Assembly (NCBI RefSeq): GCF_031453555.1
Contig: NZ_JAVIZM010000001.1
Coordinates: 1,433,001-1,497,000 of the forward strand
Direction of reading: 5' to 3'
DNA: 64,000 bases
Origin: Bacillus sp. SLBN-46
GTDB taxonomy: Bacteria > Bacillota > Bacilli > Bacillales > Cytobacillaceae
Below, in pieces: positions 28,331 to 37,241 of the stretch. The number at the start of each line of letters is the position of its first letter. Within the stretch, counting starts at the first letter, position 1. The translations under genes and the position numbers were made by a program. Under the pieces are notes generated by a model. It did not search any database, was not told where the DNA came from, and saw only the letters and a list, made by a program, of their open reading frames with translations.

Positions 28331-28543
28331 ATGTTTCTACCATCCGTTCTATCATTGTTTTTATATTTTCCGGAAGATAAATCAGAGTATATTCCTGCAT
28401 CCATTACGTTTGCTATCTTTTTAATAGGTGCTCTTCTGACGATGAGATTCATCATTAAGATTTCCAAGCGTGAGGCTCAGAAGGCAAAAGAGCTAGAGGA
28501 ACAAATACTAAAAAATAATCAATCCAATCAGAGAAACAGTTAA
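28331..28543 (+). CDS. Small single-pass membrane protein
   Basis: 70 residues from ATG 28331 behind AAAGGGAGAG. A short N-terminal hydrophobic stretch, an acidic patch and one strong membrane segment (residues about 24-44) precede a charged Lys/Glu/Gln tail of coiled-coil type. No family was recognised. The open frame continues upstream to 28262 but has no start with a good site. Confidence 0.65.
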   Translation: MFLPSVLSLFLYFPEDKSEYIPASITFAIFLIGALLTMRFIIKISKREAQKAKELEEQILKNNQSNQRNS

Positions 28544-28562
28544 CCATTGCTGTTTCTTTTTT
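28529..28562 (+). terminator. Terminator after the small membrane protein
   Basis: AGAAACAG and CTGTTTCT pair around a 10-base loop and are followed by T residues. Confidence 0.78.
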
Positions 28563-28638
28563 ATACAAATAGAGATGAATAGGTCTCCCCACTCAAGCCC
28601 ATACTAAGCGCAAATTGTCTATCATTGGGGGAGTACAT

Positions 28639-29187
28639 ATGAAAAAAAGCTGGATTATTATACCACTTCTTTTGCTGACAGGATGCATGGAAAAGGAAAT
28701 AAAAAAACTGGATGTTGAAATGTTCAATGCTTCGGGAGACTCACTAGGAACAGTTTCATTGGCCGAGCAATCCAGCGGTGTGAAAATGTCGGTAAGTTTA
28801 AAGGGTCTGCCAGCTGGCGAGCATGCCATTCATATTCATGAAAAGGGGAAATGTGAAGCACCTGATTTTAAATCAGCAGGTAATCATTTTAACCCAGAAA
28901 AAAAAGAACATGGGCTCCTTCATCCCAAAGGGGCACATGCTGGAGACTTGCCAAATTTAATTGTAGAGGATAGTGGGTCTGTTACGGCAGAGCTGATGGC
29001 GCCAAATGTAACGTTAAAGAATGGGAAGAAGTCGTTGTTTACAAAAGAAGGAACATCTATTGTCGTCACCGAAGGGAAGGATGATGGGATGACCCAGCCA
29101 ACGGGTGACTCTGGAAATCGAATCGCTTGTGGTGAAATTTCAAAGAATAAACAAGGACAAAAAAAGGCGCAGGAAGAAAAAGAATAA
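28639..29187 (+). CDS. Cu/Zn superoxide dismutase-like lipoprotein (YojM type)
   Basis: 182 residues from ATG 28639. Lipobox LLTGC with Cys16 makes it a lipoprotein. The SOD fold is clear: HIH (His65, His67), GNHFNP (His83), His91, His100 and Asp103, and cysteines 72 and 164 in the disulfide positions. The fourth copper ligand (His120 in human SOD1) is replaced by Thr144 in [10 protein letters not shown]. The zinc site looks intact. B. subtilis YojM is also a copper-ligand-poor homologue, so dismutase activity should not be assumed. The Lys/Gln-rich C-terminus (residues 167-182) is extra. Confidence 0.88.
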   Translation: MKKSWIIIPLLLLTGCMEKEIKKLDVEMFNASGDSLGTVSLAEQSSGVKMSVSLKGLPAGEHAIHIHEKGKCEAPDFKSAGNHFNPEKKEHGLLHPKGAHAGDLPNLIVEDSGSVTAELMAPNVTLKNGKKSLFTKEGTSIVVTEGKDDGMTQPTGDSGNRIACGEISKNKQGQKKAQEEKE

Positions 29188-29192
29188 AACTG

Positions 29193-29225
29193 AAAGCTAT
29201 CTCTATCAGGGGATAGCTTTTTTGT
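29193..29225 (+). terminator. Terminator after the SOD-like gene
   Basis: AAAGCTATC and GATAGCTTT pair, followed by T residues. Confidence 0.83.
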
Positions 29226-29325
29226 GTATGTCCTCTTAAAAAAATTTATTCATAATGGGTAGGAATCTAAGCTTATCCAATAAGTGAGACATAAACTACA
29301 TAAGAGACGGTAAGGAGGCGATAAA

Positions 29326-29778
29326 ATGGACAAAAGACAATTTGGCGGATTCCCAGGACAAATGGGTTACCCACAAATGGGGGGCTATCAGCAACCTGGA
29401 TTTGGACAAATGGGGGGCTATCAGCAACCTGGATTTGGACAAATGGGGGGCTATCAGCAACCTGGATTTGGACAAATGGGAGGCTATCAGCAACCTGGAT
29501 TTGGACAAATGGGAGGTTACCAGCAGCCTGGATTTGGACAGATGATGGGAGGCTATCACCACCATCACGGCTATCCACAAATGATGGGAGGCTTTCCTCA
29601 ACAAATGGGAGGCTTTCAACAACCGATGATGGGTGGGCAGCAAACAGACTTTCCACAAATGATGGGTGGACAGCAACCTGGATTCCCACAAATGATGGGC
29701 GGGCAACAGATGGGTGGATCGACTCAAGGGCAGAAACCACCATCAATGGGCGGTCAACGAAAAAAAGACAAAAAATAA
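29326..29778 (+). CDS. Tandem-repeat Gly/Gln/Met-rich coat-like protein
   Basis: 150 residues from ATG 29326 with TAAGGAGG upstream. Five perfect tandem copies of the 11-residue unit MGGYQQPGFGQ cover residues 18-72, then degenerate MMGG and QQPGFPQ units, an HHHH cluster near residue 77 and a basic tail (GGQRKKDKK). Low-complexity Gly/Gln/Tyr/Met sequences like this occur in spore coat proteins. No enzyme domain. The reverse strand also stays open through the repeat (29273-29812), which is a by-product of the repeated codons. Confidence 0.8.
   Translation: MDKRQFGGFPGQMGYPQMGGYQQPGFGQMGGYQQPGFGQMGGYQQPGFGQMGGYQQPGFGQMGGYQQPGFGQMMGGYHHHHGYPQMMGGFPQQMGGFQQPMMGGQQTDFPQMMGGQQPGFPQMMGGQQMGGSTQGQKPPSMGGQRKKDKK
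29377..29541 (+). repeat. 33-bp tandem repeat, five units
   Basis: Five adjacent 33-bp units encode the 11-residue motif in the coat-like gene. They are nearly identical at DNA level, differing in wobble bases in units four and five. Such a tract is prone to copy-number change by slippage or recombination. Confidence 0.9.
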
Positions 29779-29907
29779 TAAGTGTCATCTGAATTATAGG
29801 TAAACCTGTCATCTTTTTATAAGGGACAGGTTTTTCTATTTCTTGCTTTTTATCGTATTTTTCAAGACAATGAATTCATTAAATTAATTTATTGGAGTGC
29901 ATGGAAA

Positions 29908-31101
29908 ATGGAACAAAAATTATATTACCTAGATGCGTACATACAAACGTTTTCTGCCCAAATAGTAAAACAAGAACAAGGTGAGCAAGGACAGTGGTAT
30001 GTTGTTTTAGACCAGACAGCCTTTTATCCAATAGGTGGAGGACAGCCATCTGATCAAGGAACCATTGCGGATAGGAACGTTATCAATGTGGAAGAAAAAG
30101 AGGGAGAAATTCGTCATTACCTGGAAACCCCTTTACAGGAGATTGAAGGAATAAAAGAAGGGAGAGTTGATTGGGAAAGACGGTTCGATCATATGCAGCA
30201 GCATTGCGGACAGCATATTTTATCAGCAGCCTTTGATCATCTTTTTCAATATAAAACAGTTGGTTTTCATTTAGGCGCAGAGACGCTGACGATAGACCTT
30301 GAAACTGAAACTCTAACAGAACACGAAGTAAAAAGGGCAGAAGAACTTGCAAATAAAATTATTTTAGAAAATAGAGAGATTGAAGTGAAGTGGATAACGG
30401 AAGAAGAGTTATCCCAATATGCCCTTCGAAAAGAGACAAAGGTAAAAGAGGATATTCGACTTGTGATTATCCCGGATTTTGATTATAACGGCTGTGGTGG
30501 AACACATCCTAAATCAACTGGAGAGGTTAGCGCCATTAAAATATTAAATTGGGAAAGACAGAAGAAAAAGATTCGACTGCAATTTGTTTGCGGGCACCGA
30601 GTAATAAAGCAGCTTGAGAGAAAGCAAAAGGCGATGCTTGAATTAACTAAGCTACTCAATGCTCCCGAAAAAGAAATGGAAGCTGCTGTCAGTCGATTGA
30701 TTGAAAACGGAAAAAGTTTGGAAAAGGCGTTGGAGCAAGCGAGGGAAAATTTACTTCAGTATGAAGCAAAGGAATTATTGGCCAAATCAGAGGACGCTCA
30801 TCAAATAGTGGGTGAGGTATTTCAAAATCGCCCCATCCAAGAGCTGCAAAAGCTTGCTCGACTTATAACTGCGGAAAATGATCAGGTCCTAGTTTTCATT
30901 GTATCAACCAATGAAGGCAGGTTACAGCTTGTGTGTGCTAGGGGTGCCGCAAGAGAAGAGAATATGAAAGCATTGGTTGGAGAAATTCTACCAAAGATAA
31001 ATGGAAAGGGCGGTGGAAATGAATCCTTTGCACAAGGCGGAGGAGATGCCCACCTACCAGCAGAAGAGATTCTTGATCTTATCCTAGCGCGTTTAAAATA
31101 G
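29908..31101 (+). CDS. Alanyl-tRNA editing protein (AlaX-L type)
   Basis: 397 residues from ATG 29908 with GGAG upstream. The N-terminal domain is the AlaRS editing module: zinc ligands His99 and His103 (HCGQH) and Cys196 and His200 (CGGTH). The early segment QTAFYPIGGGQPSDQGT is the conserved substrate loop. The C-terminal third is a DHHA1 domain ending in GKGGGNESFAQGGG. Such free-standing proteins hydrolyse Ser- or Gly-mischarged tRNA-Ala. A helical linker lies between the two domains. Confidence 0.93.
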   Translation: MEQKLYYLDAYIQTFSAQIVKQEQGEQGQWYVVLDQTAFYPIGGGQPSDQGTIADRNVINVEEKEGEIRHYLETPLQEIEGIKEGRVDWERRFDHMQQHCGQHILSAAFDHLFQYKTVGFHLGAETLTIDLETETLTEHEVKRAEELANKIILENREIEVKWITEEELSQYALRKETKVKEDIRLVIIPDFDYNGCGGTHPKSTGEVSAIKILNWERQKKKIRLQFVCGHRVIKQLERKQKAMLELTKLLNAPEKEMEAAVSRLIENGKSLEKALEQARENLLQYEAKELLAKSEDAHQIVGEVFQNRPIQELQKLARLITAENDQVLVFIVSTNEGRLQLVCARGAAREENMKALVGEILPKINGKGGGNESFAQGGGDAHLPAEEILDLILARLK

Positions 31102-31170
31102 CTTCCTGTAAGTTTTCTTTGCTTGGATATTTAGGTATACTTGGATTAGAAACGTGAGAGGGTGAAAATC

Positions 31171-31548
31171 GTGGGATTTTTAGATGGATTAATGGGTAAT
31201 GCATCAGAAGTAAATGCCGCAGAAGTACAGCGGGAATTCGGACGAGTTCTAGCACCAGCTGAACAAATTGAAAAGGCATATAAACTAATTCGTGATATGT
31301 TTATTTTTACTAATAAACGATTAATATTAGTAGACAAACAAGGACTTACAGGGAAAAAGGTCGAGTACCATTCGATTCCTTATAAAAGCATTACACATTT
31401 CAGTATTGAAACAGCAGGTAACTTTGACTTAGATGCAGAACTAAAAATTTGGATCTCAGGGAATGCCCTTCCATTACAAAAGCAATTTAACAAAAATCTT
31501 AACATCTATGAACTTCAAAGTGTTCTTGCAGAATATGTTCTGAAATAA
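31171..31548 (+). CDS. Bacterial PH-domain protein (bPH_1)
   Basis: 125 residues from GTG 31171, after GAGAGGGTGA; a GTG at 31162 overlaps that site. MGFLDGLMGNASEVN at the start, IFTNKRLILVDKQGLTGKK in the middle, and an amphipathic final helix (LNIYELQSVLAEYVLK) mark the YozO/YvbH-type PH-like family. A specific function is not known. It appears cotranscribed with the DUF1871 gene 29 bases downstream. Confidence 0.83.
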   Translation: MGFLDGLMGNASEVNAAEVQREFGRVLAPAEQIEKAYKLIRDMFIFTNKRLILVDKQGLTGKKVEYHSIPYKSITHFSIETAGNFDLDAELKIWISGNALPLQKQFNKNLNIYELQSVLAEYVLK

Positions 31549-31577
31549 TACGACGAAGATGAGCTGGAGAGAAAAAT

Positions 31578-31841
31578 ATGAGAAAAGAGCTTCAAACAAA
31601 CTTGCAATATGTGGATGCATTGAATGAGTGGGATCCATTTCAATTAAAGTCGGGCGGCTATGAAACAGAGATAGCTGATACCGTGCAAGCAGTGCATGAA
31701 TTAAATGATACTAATAAGCTGGCTGAGCGAATTCAAGCCATTTATGAGTTCTCATTTGAAAAACTAATCCCGATGGAAAGCTGTTTGAAAATGGCAGATC
31801 AATTACTCACCATAAAAGCCAATGAATCTTGTTCTATCTAA
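31578..31841 (+). CDS. yugE: DUF1871 protein YugE
   Basis: 87 residues from ATG 31578, with GGAGAGAAA upstream. ALNEWDPFQLKSGGYETEIADTV and the helical remainder identify the small DUF1871 family that includes B. subtilis YugE. It is all-helical, soluble and without cofactors visible. It ends near a hairpin terminator. Confidence 0.82.
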   Translation: MRKELQTNLQYVDALNEWDPFQLKSGGYETEIADTVQAVHELNDTNKLAERIQAIYEFSFEKLIPMESCLKMADQLLTIKANESCSI

Positions 31842-31847
31842 TAAAAA

Positions 31848-31876
31848 AAAGGACAAACCATTTTGGTTGTCCTCTC
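31848..31876 (+). terminator. Terminator after yugE
   Basis: AGGACAA and TTGTCCT pair around a loop containing ACCATTTTGG; the T tail is weak. Confidence 0.6.
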
Positions 31877-31957
31877 AAAAAGGGGGAATACTAGAAAGCT
31901 TTATAATTTAAGCTTTTCCAGATTCCTCTTTTTATATACTCTTAAAAAGAAAAAAAT

Positions 31958-31986
31958 AAAAAAGCGGTACTTCTGAACCCGCTTTT
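31958..31986 (-). terminator. Terminator after the XRE regulator
   Basis: On the minus strand AAAAGCGG and CCGCTTTT pair and lead into a T run. Confidence 0.75.
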
Positions 31987-32002
31987 CAACGTTGCTTTAT
32001 AA

Positions 32003-32206
32003 TCACTCACTATGTGCTAATAATTCAGTAGCAGGAATATCTAGAACAGTAGATATTTTTAGAATCGTTTGGTTACTTGGGATTTGTTCTCCAGATTCAT
32101 ACTTTTCAATGGTTTGCGTCCCCACTCTAACCTTTTGTGCTAGTTCCTCTTGGGTCATGTTTACTCTTTCGCGGTAAGTTTTAATGGTGTGGCCGATTGT
32201 ATTCAT
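32003..32206 (-). CDS. XRE-family helix-turn-helix regulator
   Basis: 67 residues from ATG 32206, 5 bases after GAGGTGA; a GTG at 32215 falls in the binding site. The whole chain is one XRE DNA-binding domain: MTQEELAQKVRVGTQTIEKYESG is the helix-turn-helix with its recognition helix. There is no sensor domain. It is transcribed away from yugI, and its target is unknown; self-control is usual for such small repressors. Confidence 0.87.
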   Translation of the reverse strand: MNTIGHTIKTYRERVNMTQEELAQKVRVGTQTIEKYESGEQIPSNQTILKISTVLDIPATELLAHSE

Positions 32207-32338
32207 ACCGTTCACCTCTTTTTAGAAAATATATTTTCTCACTATTAGTATATCATTGTATTATTTTTTTACTTATTCCTTTTTTGAACATTTTGTTAAA
32301 AAATTCTTGCAGAGCCATTAATTCATGGAGAAGCTTTT

Positions 32339-32367
32339 TTGATTAAACCTATTTAGTATGATATAAT
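32339..32367 (+). promoter_or_regulatory. SigA promoter of yugI
   Basis: TTGATT, 17-bp spacer and a perfect TATAAT (32362-32367), about 52 bases before the yugI start. Confidence 0.7.
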
Positions 32368-32418
32368 CTTTAAATGCGTATATAAGGGTATAAATAATTA
32401 TTACTTAGGAGTGTTTTC

Positions 32419-32823
32419 ATGTCAGAAAAATTCGAAACAGGCAGTATAGTAACAGGTAAAGTAACGGGTATTCAACCATATGGTGCGTTCGTTGCGCTAG
32501 ACGAAAATACACAAGGTCTTGTACACATCTCCGAAATCACGCACGGCTATGTAAAAGATATTAATGAACACCTTAAAGTTGGAGATGAAATCAAGGTTAA
32601 GGTATTATCTGTGGACGAAAGTGCTGGAAAAATCGGCTTATCTATTCGTGCAACAGAAGAAGCACCTGTTCAACAACAACAAGCTGTTAAAGCTAAGAAG
32701 CCTCGTAAGCGCCAGGCAGCAACAATTATTCCTGAAGCTGATGGTCAACAAGGTTTTAACACGTTAAAAGATAAGCTTCAAGAGTGGATTGATCAGTCAC
32801 AACGCGAAGAAATCAAAAAATAA
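32419..32823 (+). CDS. yugI: S1-domain RNA-binding protein YugI (general stress protein 13)
   Basis: 134 residues from ATG 32419 behind TTAGGAG. The N-terminal S1 domain runs over residues 5-75, with GSIVTGKVTGIQPYGAFV and GLVHISEITHGYVKD. A basic, Gln-rich linker (KAKKPRKRQ) and a short C-terminal helix follow. S1 proteins of this type bind RNA and ribosomes. B. subtilis YugI is known as general stress protein 13. No SigB-type promoter was found, while a strong SigA promoter was. Confidence 0.9.
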   Translation: MSEKFETGSIVTGKVTGIQPYGAFVALDENTQGLVHISEITHGYVKDINEHLKVGDEIKVKVLSVDESAGKIGLSIRATEEAPVQQQQAVKAKKPRKRQAATIIPEADGQQGFNTLKDKLQEWIDQSQREEIKK

Positions 32824-32827
32824 AGAA

Positions 32828-32880
32828 TCTAAAAGCCTAGGACCTGCTATGACACATAGCTTGGACTAGGCTTTTTTTAT
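32828..32880 (+). terminator. Terminator after yugI
   Basis: AAAAGCCTAG and CTAGGCTTTT pair around a 25-base loop with its own small stem (GCTATG/CATAGC). Confidence 0.83.
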
Positions 32881-32982
32881 AGATTAAAAAAAGTTTATTA
32901 GAAGTGTTCATTCTTTTTTTAGGCTCGGCTACAATAGTATTGTACATACATTAATTTCAGGATCGAAATGGAGGAAGGAATC

Positions 32983-34182
32983 ATGCAATCCAACGTTAAT
33001 ACAAGTGAATTGATTGAGAAAACAGAGAAATATGGTGCAAATAACTATCATCCACTTCCAATTGTCATATCACGTGCAGAAGGTGTCTGGGTGGAAGACC
33101 CGGAAGGCAACAAATACATGGACATGCTTAGTGCATATTCTGCGGTAAACCAGGGTCATCGTCATCCAAAAATCATTCAAGCATTAAAGGATCAGGCAGA
33201 CAAAGTCACATTAACTTCACGTGCCTTCCATAATGATCAGCTTGGCCCGTGGTATGAAAAAGTAAGCCAATTAACGAATAAAGAAATGGTCCTTCCAATG
33301 AATACAGGAGCAGAAGCTGTTGAGACGGCTGTAAAGGCAGCTCGCCGCTGGAGCTATGATGTGAAAGGGATTGCCGAAGACCAAGCAGAAATCATTGCTT
33401 GTGTAGGAAACTTCCACGGAAGAACAATGACAGCCGTTTCATTATCGTCCGATCCTGAATATAAACGTGGATTTGGTCCAATGCTTCCAGGAATTAAGCT
33501 CATTCCTTATGGAGATTTAGAGGCCTTAAAAGCAGCGATTACTCCAAATACAGCTGCATTCTTAATTGAACCGATTCAAGGTGAAGCTGGCATTGTCATT
33601 CCACCTGAAGGGTTTATCAAGCAAGCAATGGACCTTTGTAAGAAAAATAATGTTCTTTTTATAGCAGATGAAATTCAAGCGGGACTAGCACGTACTGGTA
33701 AAATGTTTGCATGTGAATGGGAGGGCATTGAACCGGACATGTATATTCTTGGCAAAGCACTTGGCGGGGGTGTTTTCCCCATTTCATGTGTCGTTGCCAA
33801 TAAGGATATCTTGGGAGTATTTAATCCTGGTTCACATGGTTCTACTTTTGGCGGAAATCCAATGGCTTGTGCGGTTTCTATTGCAGCCTTAGATGTGCTG
33901 GTTGATGAACAGCTTGCACAAAAATCACTAGAACTTGGAGAATATTTTATTAGCGAATTAAAAGAAATTAAGAATCCTAAAATAAAGGACGTCCGAGGAA
34001 GAGGATTGTTCATCGGCGTAGAATTGACAGAAGCGGCTCGTCCGTATTGTGAACAATTAAAAGATTTTGGACTGCTATGTAAAGAAACTCATGATACAGT
34101 CATTCGTTTTGCACCTCCGCTCGTCATTACTAAAGAAGAGTTAGATTGGGCAATCGAACGGATTGTCAAAGTATTAGGTTAA
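32983..34182 (+). CDS. rocD: Ornithine aminotransferase
   Basis: 399 residues from ATG 32983, 4 bases after GGAGGAAGG; an ATG at 32968 precedes that site. Class III aminotransferase of PLP fold type I, with [23 protein letters not shown] and the PLP lysine in ILGKALGGG. RocD turns ornithine and 2-oxoglutarate into glutamate semialdehyde and glutamate in arginine breakdown. It is 24 bases ahead of the glutamate dehydrogenase gene, so the two probably form an operon. A SigA-like rather than SigL promoter appears upstream. Confidence 0.95.
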   Translation: MQSNVNTSELIEKTEKYGANNYHPLPIVISRAEGVWVEDPEGNKYMDMLSAYSAVNQGHRHPKIIQALKDQADKVTLTSRAFHNDQLGPWYEKVSQLTNKEMVLPMNTGAEAVETAVKAARRWSYDVKGIAEDQAEIIACVGNFHGRTMTAVSLSSDPEYKRGFGPMLPGIKLIPYGDLEALKAAITPNTAAFLIEPIQGEAGIVIPPEGFIKQAMDLCKKNNVLFIADEIQAGLARTGKMFACEWEGIEPDMYILGKALGGGVFPISCVVANKDILGVFNPGSHGSTFGGNPMACAVSIAALDVLVDEQLAQKSLELGEYFISELKEIKNPKIKDVRGRGLFIGVELTEAARPYCEQLKDFGLLCKETHDTVIRFAPPLVITKEELDWAIERIVKVLG

Positions 34183-34206
34183 GATTAACAAAATAGGGGT
34201 GCAAAA

Positions 34207-35478
34207 ATGGGGACTAATGATGGAGATGGAATGGAAAAGGAAATAATCAACCTTCTTACATCAACGCAGATTGTTATTCATGATGCATTAAAAAAGCTAG
34301 GGCTTAATCAAGAAGTGTATCATTTGCTGGAAGAACCTTTAAGAACTATGACCGTACGAATACCCACTCGTATGGATGATGGTTCTACGAAAGTTTATAC
34401 AGGCTTCCGTGCCCAGCATAATGATGCGGTTGGACCGACAATGGGCGGTGTCCGCTTTCACCCCATGGTAAGCGAACATGAAGTCAAAGCATTATCCATG
34501 TGGATGAGCTTGAAATGTGGGATTGCTGATTTACCCTTTGGTGGGGGCAAGGGCGGTATTGTATGTAACCCAAGGACCATGTCATCGGGGGAACTTGAAC
34601 GTTTAAGCCGTGGATATGTTCGTGCAATCAGCCAAATCGTTGGGCCGACGAAGGATATACCGGCACCAGATATGTATACAAATTCGCAGGTTATGGCATG
34701 GATGATGGATGAATATAGCCGTCTCCGCCAATTTGACTCTCCCGGCTTTATAACGGGGAAACCGCTCGTGCTTGGAGGATCTGAGGGTCGGGAAAAAGCA
34801 GGAGCAAAGGGCGTAACGATTTGTATTGAAGAAGCAGCCAAAAAACGTGGAATTACCATAAATGGTGCCCGAGTTATTATTCAGGGTTTTGGAAATGCGG
34901 GAAGTTTTATTGCGAAATTTCTTCATGAAATGGGTGCCAGGATTATTGGAATCTCAGATGTCTATGGCGCACTGTATAATCCTGACGGCTTGCCAATTCA
35001 ATATTTATTAGACCGTCGCGATAGCTTTGGTACTATAACTACCCTTTTTGAGGGCGTGATTACCAATCAAGAACTGCTTGAACAGGAATGTGATATTTTA
35101 ATACCAGCTGCTGTTTCGAATCAAATTACTGCTGAAAATGCTCATAATATTAAAGCGAAGATTGTAGTAGAAGCCGCCAATGGCCCTACTACATTTGAAG
35201 CAACAAAAATACTAACAGAGCGTAATATTATGCTTGTTCCAGATGTACTTGCAGGTGCCGGTGGTGTTACCGTTTCCTATTTTGAGTGGGTCCAAAACAA
35301 TCAAGGATATTATTGGAGTGAGGAAGAGGTTGAGTTCAGATTGAGGAAAAGAATCATCCAATCCTTCCATGATATTTATGAGCTTGCCATAGCACGGAAT
35401 ATTAATATGCGGTTAGCTGCTTATATGGTGGGCGTAAGAAAAATGGCAGAGGCATCCTTATTCAGAGGATGGTTATAA
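34207..35478 (+). CDS. rocG: NAD-dependent glutamate dehydrogenase
   Basis: 423 residues from ATG 34207 with AGGGGTG upstream. Family signatures: MGGVRFHP, PFGGGKGGIVCNP with the catalytic lysine, DIPAPDMYTN and the Rossmann motif IIQGFGNAGS. It oxidises glutamate to 2-oxoglutarate and ammonia. Joined to rocD it completes the last step of ornithine catabolism. B. subtilis has two such enzymes (RocG and GudB), and RocG is chosen because of the rocD neighbour; GudB cannot be ruled out by sequence reading. Confidence 0.9.
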   Translation: MGTNDGDGMEKEIINLLTSTQIVIHDALKKLGLNQEVYHLLEEPLRTMTVRIPTRMDDGSTKVYTGFRAQHNDAVGPTMGGVRFHPMVSEHEVKALSMWMSLKCGIADLPFGGGKGGIVCNPRTMSSGELERLSRGYVRAISQIVGPTKDIPAPDMYTNSQVMAWMMDEYSRLRQFDSPGFITGKPLVLGGSEGREKAGAKGVTICIEEAAKKRGITINGARVIIQGFGNAGSFIAKFLHEMGARIIGISDVYGALYNPDGLPIQYLLDRRDSFGTITTLFEGVITNQELLEQECDILIPAAVSNQITAENAHNIKAKIVVEAANGPTTFEATKILTERNIMLVPDVLAGAGGVTVSYFEWVQNNQGYYWSEEEVEFRLRKRIIQSFHDIYELAIARNINMRLAAYMVGVRKMAEASLFRGWL

Positions 35479-35485
35479 ATAAAAA

Positions 35486-35522
35486 AAACCTTGCAGCCTC
35501 TTTTGGGCTGCAAGGTTTTTTA
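35486..35522. terminator. Terminator between rocG and yuzA
   Basis: AAACCTTGCAGCC and GGCTGCAAGGTTT form a 13-bp perfect stem with a T tail. Confidence 0.9.
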
Positions 35523-35532
35523 TGCAAGTGAC

Positions 35533-35763
35533 TTACACTCGATCCGTTTCTGGCTCTCTTACACGTTCTTCGTTTGGTTTAAAGAGAAGACCAAGGTTGA
35601 TCAATCCAGCAATACCTACTAAACCGTAGATAATTCTAGAGAGGGCAGAATCTTGGCCACCAAATATGCTAGCGACAAGATCAAATTGAAAGAAGCCAAT
35701 TAAGCCCCAATTAATGGCGCCAATAATAGTAAGAACTAGTGCTATACGTTGAATAGAACTCAT
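35533..35763 (-). CDS. yuzA: DUF378 membrane protein YuzA
   Basis: 76 residues from ATG 35763 behind AAAGGAGGA. Two membrane segments (about residues 7-25 and 42-62) carry the DUF378 pattern GAINWGLIGFFQFDLVASIFGG and IIYGLVGIAGL. The tail is highly charged. The family is common in Bacillales and of unknown function. Confidence 0.88.
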   Translation of the reverse strand: MSSIQRIALVLTIIGAINWGLIGFFQFDLVASIFGGQDSALSRIIYGLVGIAGLINLGLLFKPNEERVREPETDRV

Positions 35764-35902
35764 GATTAATCCTCCTTTAAGATTGTTTCAGGTTTAGTTT
35801 GATTCAATATTTGCTTAACTATTCATAAAAAAATAAAATCCTTATTTTTGCAAAAAGGGAGATAATAATTAATAATGTTTAATGAAAAGGAGAGTGCAAA
35901 CT

Positions 35903-37066
35903 ATGGAAAATTTTACATTTTGGAATCCTACAAAGCTAATTTTCGGTAAGGGACAACTCGAACAATTAAAAAAGGAAATTCCTGTATACGGAAAAAAAGT
36001 ATTGCTCGTTTATGGCGGTGGCAGTATTAAAAAGAGCGGTCTATACGATAATGTTCAAGCGCTTTTACAAGAAATAGGTGCTGAGGTATTTGAACTTTCA
36101 GGCGTGGAACCAAATCCACGTATCGCAACTGCGAGAAAAGGCGTAGAAATATGTAAAAAAGAAGGAATCGAATTCCTTTTAGCCGTAGGTGGAGGAAGTG
36201 TAATCGACTGTACAAAGTTGATTGCTGCAGGAGCAAAATATGACGGAGACGCCTGGGATCTAGTGATTAAAAAGGCGTTTGCTCGGGAGGCCCTTCCATT
36301 CGGAACCGTATTGACTCTGGCAGCAACTGGTTCAGAAATGAACGCAGGCTCGGTTATTACTAATTGGGAAACCAATGAAAAATATGGATGGGGCAGTCCT
36401 GTTACTTTCCCTAAATTTTCTATCTTAGATCCTGTTCATACGTACACAGTTCCAAAGAATCAAACCATATATGGAATAGTTGATATGATGTCACATGTTC
36501 TTGAACATTACTTCCATCTTGAAGAAAACACGGATTTTCAAGATCGTATGTGTGAATCCCTGCTCTTAACTATTATGGAGACTGCGCCGAAATTATTAGC
36601 AGACCTTGAAAATTACGATTATCGAGCGACCATTCTCTACAGCGGTACGATGGCATTAAACGGCATCCTGAACATGGGCTATCGAGGAGATTGGGCAACT
36701 CACAATCTAGAACATGCTGTATCAGCTGTTTATGATATTCCACATGGAGGAGGTTTAGCTATCCTTTTCCCTCACTGGATGAGACATAACCTAGCAGTAA
36801 AACCAGAGCGCTTTAAGCAATTAGCTGTAAGAGTATTTGGCGTGAACCCTGAAGGAAAGACTGCCGAGGAAGCAGGTCTTGAGGGAATTCAAAAATTACG
36901 TGAATTCTGGAGCAGCATTGAAGCACCAGCTCGTTTAGCTGATTACGATATCGATGACAGCAAGCTAGAATTAATGGCTGACCGGGCAATGGCAAACGGT
37001 GAGTTCGGTAATTTCAAAAAGTTGAATAGAGAAGATACCTTAGCTATTTATCGGGCATCACTATAA
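35903..37066 (+). CDS. yugJ: Iron-containing alcohol dehydrogenase (butanol dehydrogenase type) YugJ
   Basis: 387 residues from ATG 35903, after AAAAGGAGAG; an ATG at 35882 precedes that site. Group III ADH features: [30 protein letters not shown] and [10 protein letters not shown], with metal ligands in the region of [28 protein letters not shown]. It should reduce aldehydes to alcohols with NAD(P)H. B. subtilis has two neighbours yugJ and yugK here, but only one copy is present in this window. Confidence 0.92.
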   Translation: MENFTFWNPTKLIFGKGQLEQLKKEIPVYGKKVLLVYGGGSIKKSGLYDNVQALLQEIGAEVFELSGVEPNPRIATARKGVEICKKEGIEFLLAVGGGSVIDCTKLIAAGAKYDGDAWDLVIKKAFAREALPFGTVLTLAATGSEMNAGSVITNWETNEKYGWGSPVTFPKFSILDPVHTYTVPKNQTIYGIVDMMSHVLEHYFHLEENTDFQDRMCESLLLTIMETAPKLLADLENYDYRATILYSGTMALNGILNMGYRGDWATHNLEHAVSAVYDIPHGGGLAILFPHWMRHNLAVKPERFKQLAVRVFGVNPEGKTAEEAGLEGIQKLREFWSSIEAPARLADYDIDDSKLELMADRAMANGEFGNFKKLNREDTLAIYRASL

Positions 37067-37072
37067 TTGGGG

Positions 37073-37104
37073 GAGACTCGGGCATAAATGTCCGAGTCTT
37101 TTCT
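37073..37104 (+). terminator. Terminator after yugJ
   Basis: GACTCGG and CCGAGTC pair around a 10-base loop, followed by T residues. Confidence 0.82.
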
Positions 37105-37241
37105 TTAATCTTAATCACTAAGTGACAACTTTTTTAAAACTGTCGAAAATGGGTACGCTTACAAGAGGATACCTTCCTTGATTATCCGCTCATCATTGGT
37201 TAAAGTGGTTATTGAAAAATAAAATTTATGGAGGATCATAC

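Noticed and set aside
29273..29812. A 179-codon open frame on the minus strand opposite the repeat protein, rich in Ser/Pro/Val repeats
   Set aside because: It is a by-product of the repeated codons on the + strand, has no family match and no proper binding site.
37149..37162. cre-like sequence TGGGTACGCTTACA upstream of pgi
   Set aside because: Two conserved positions differ from the CcpA consensus; too weak to list as a site.
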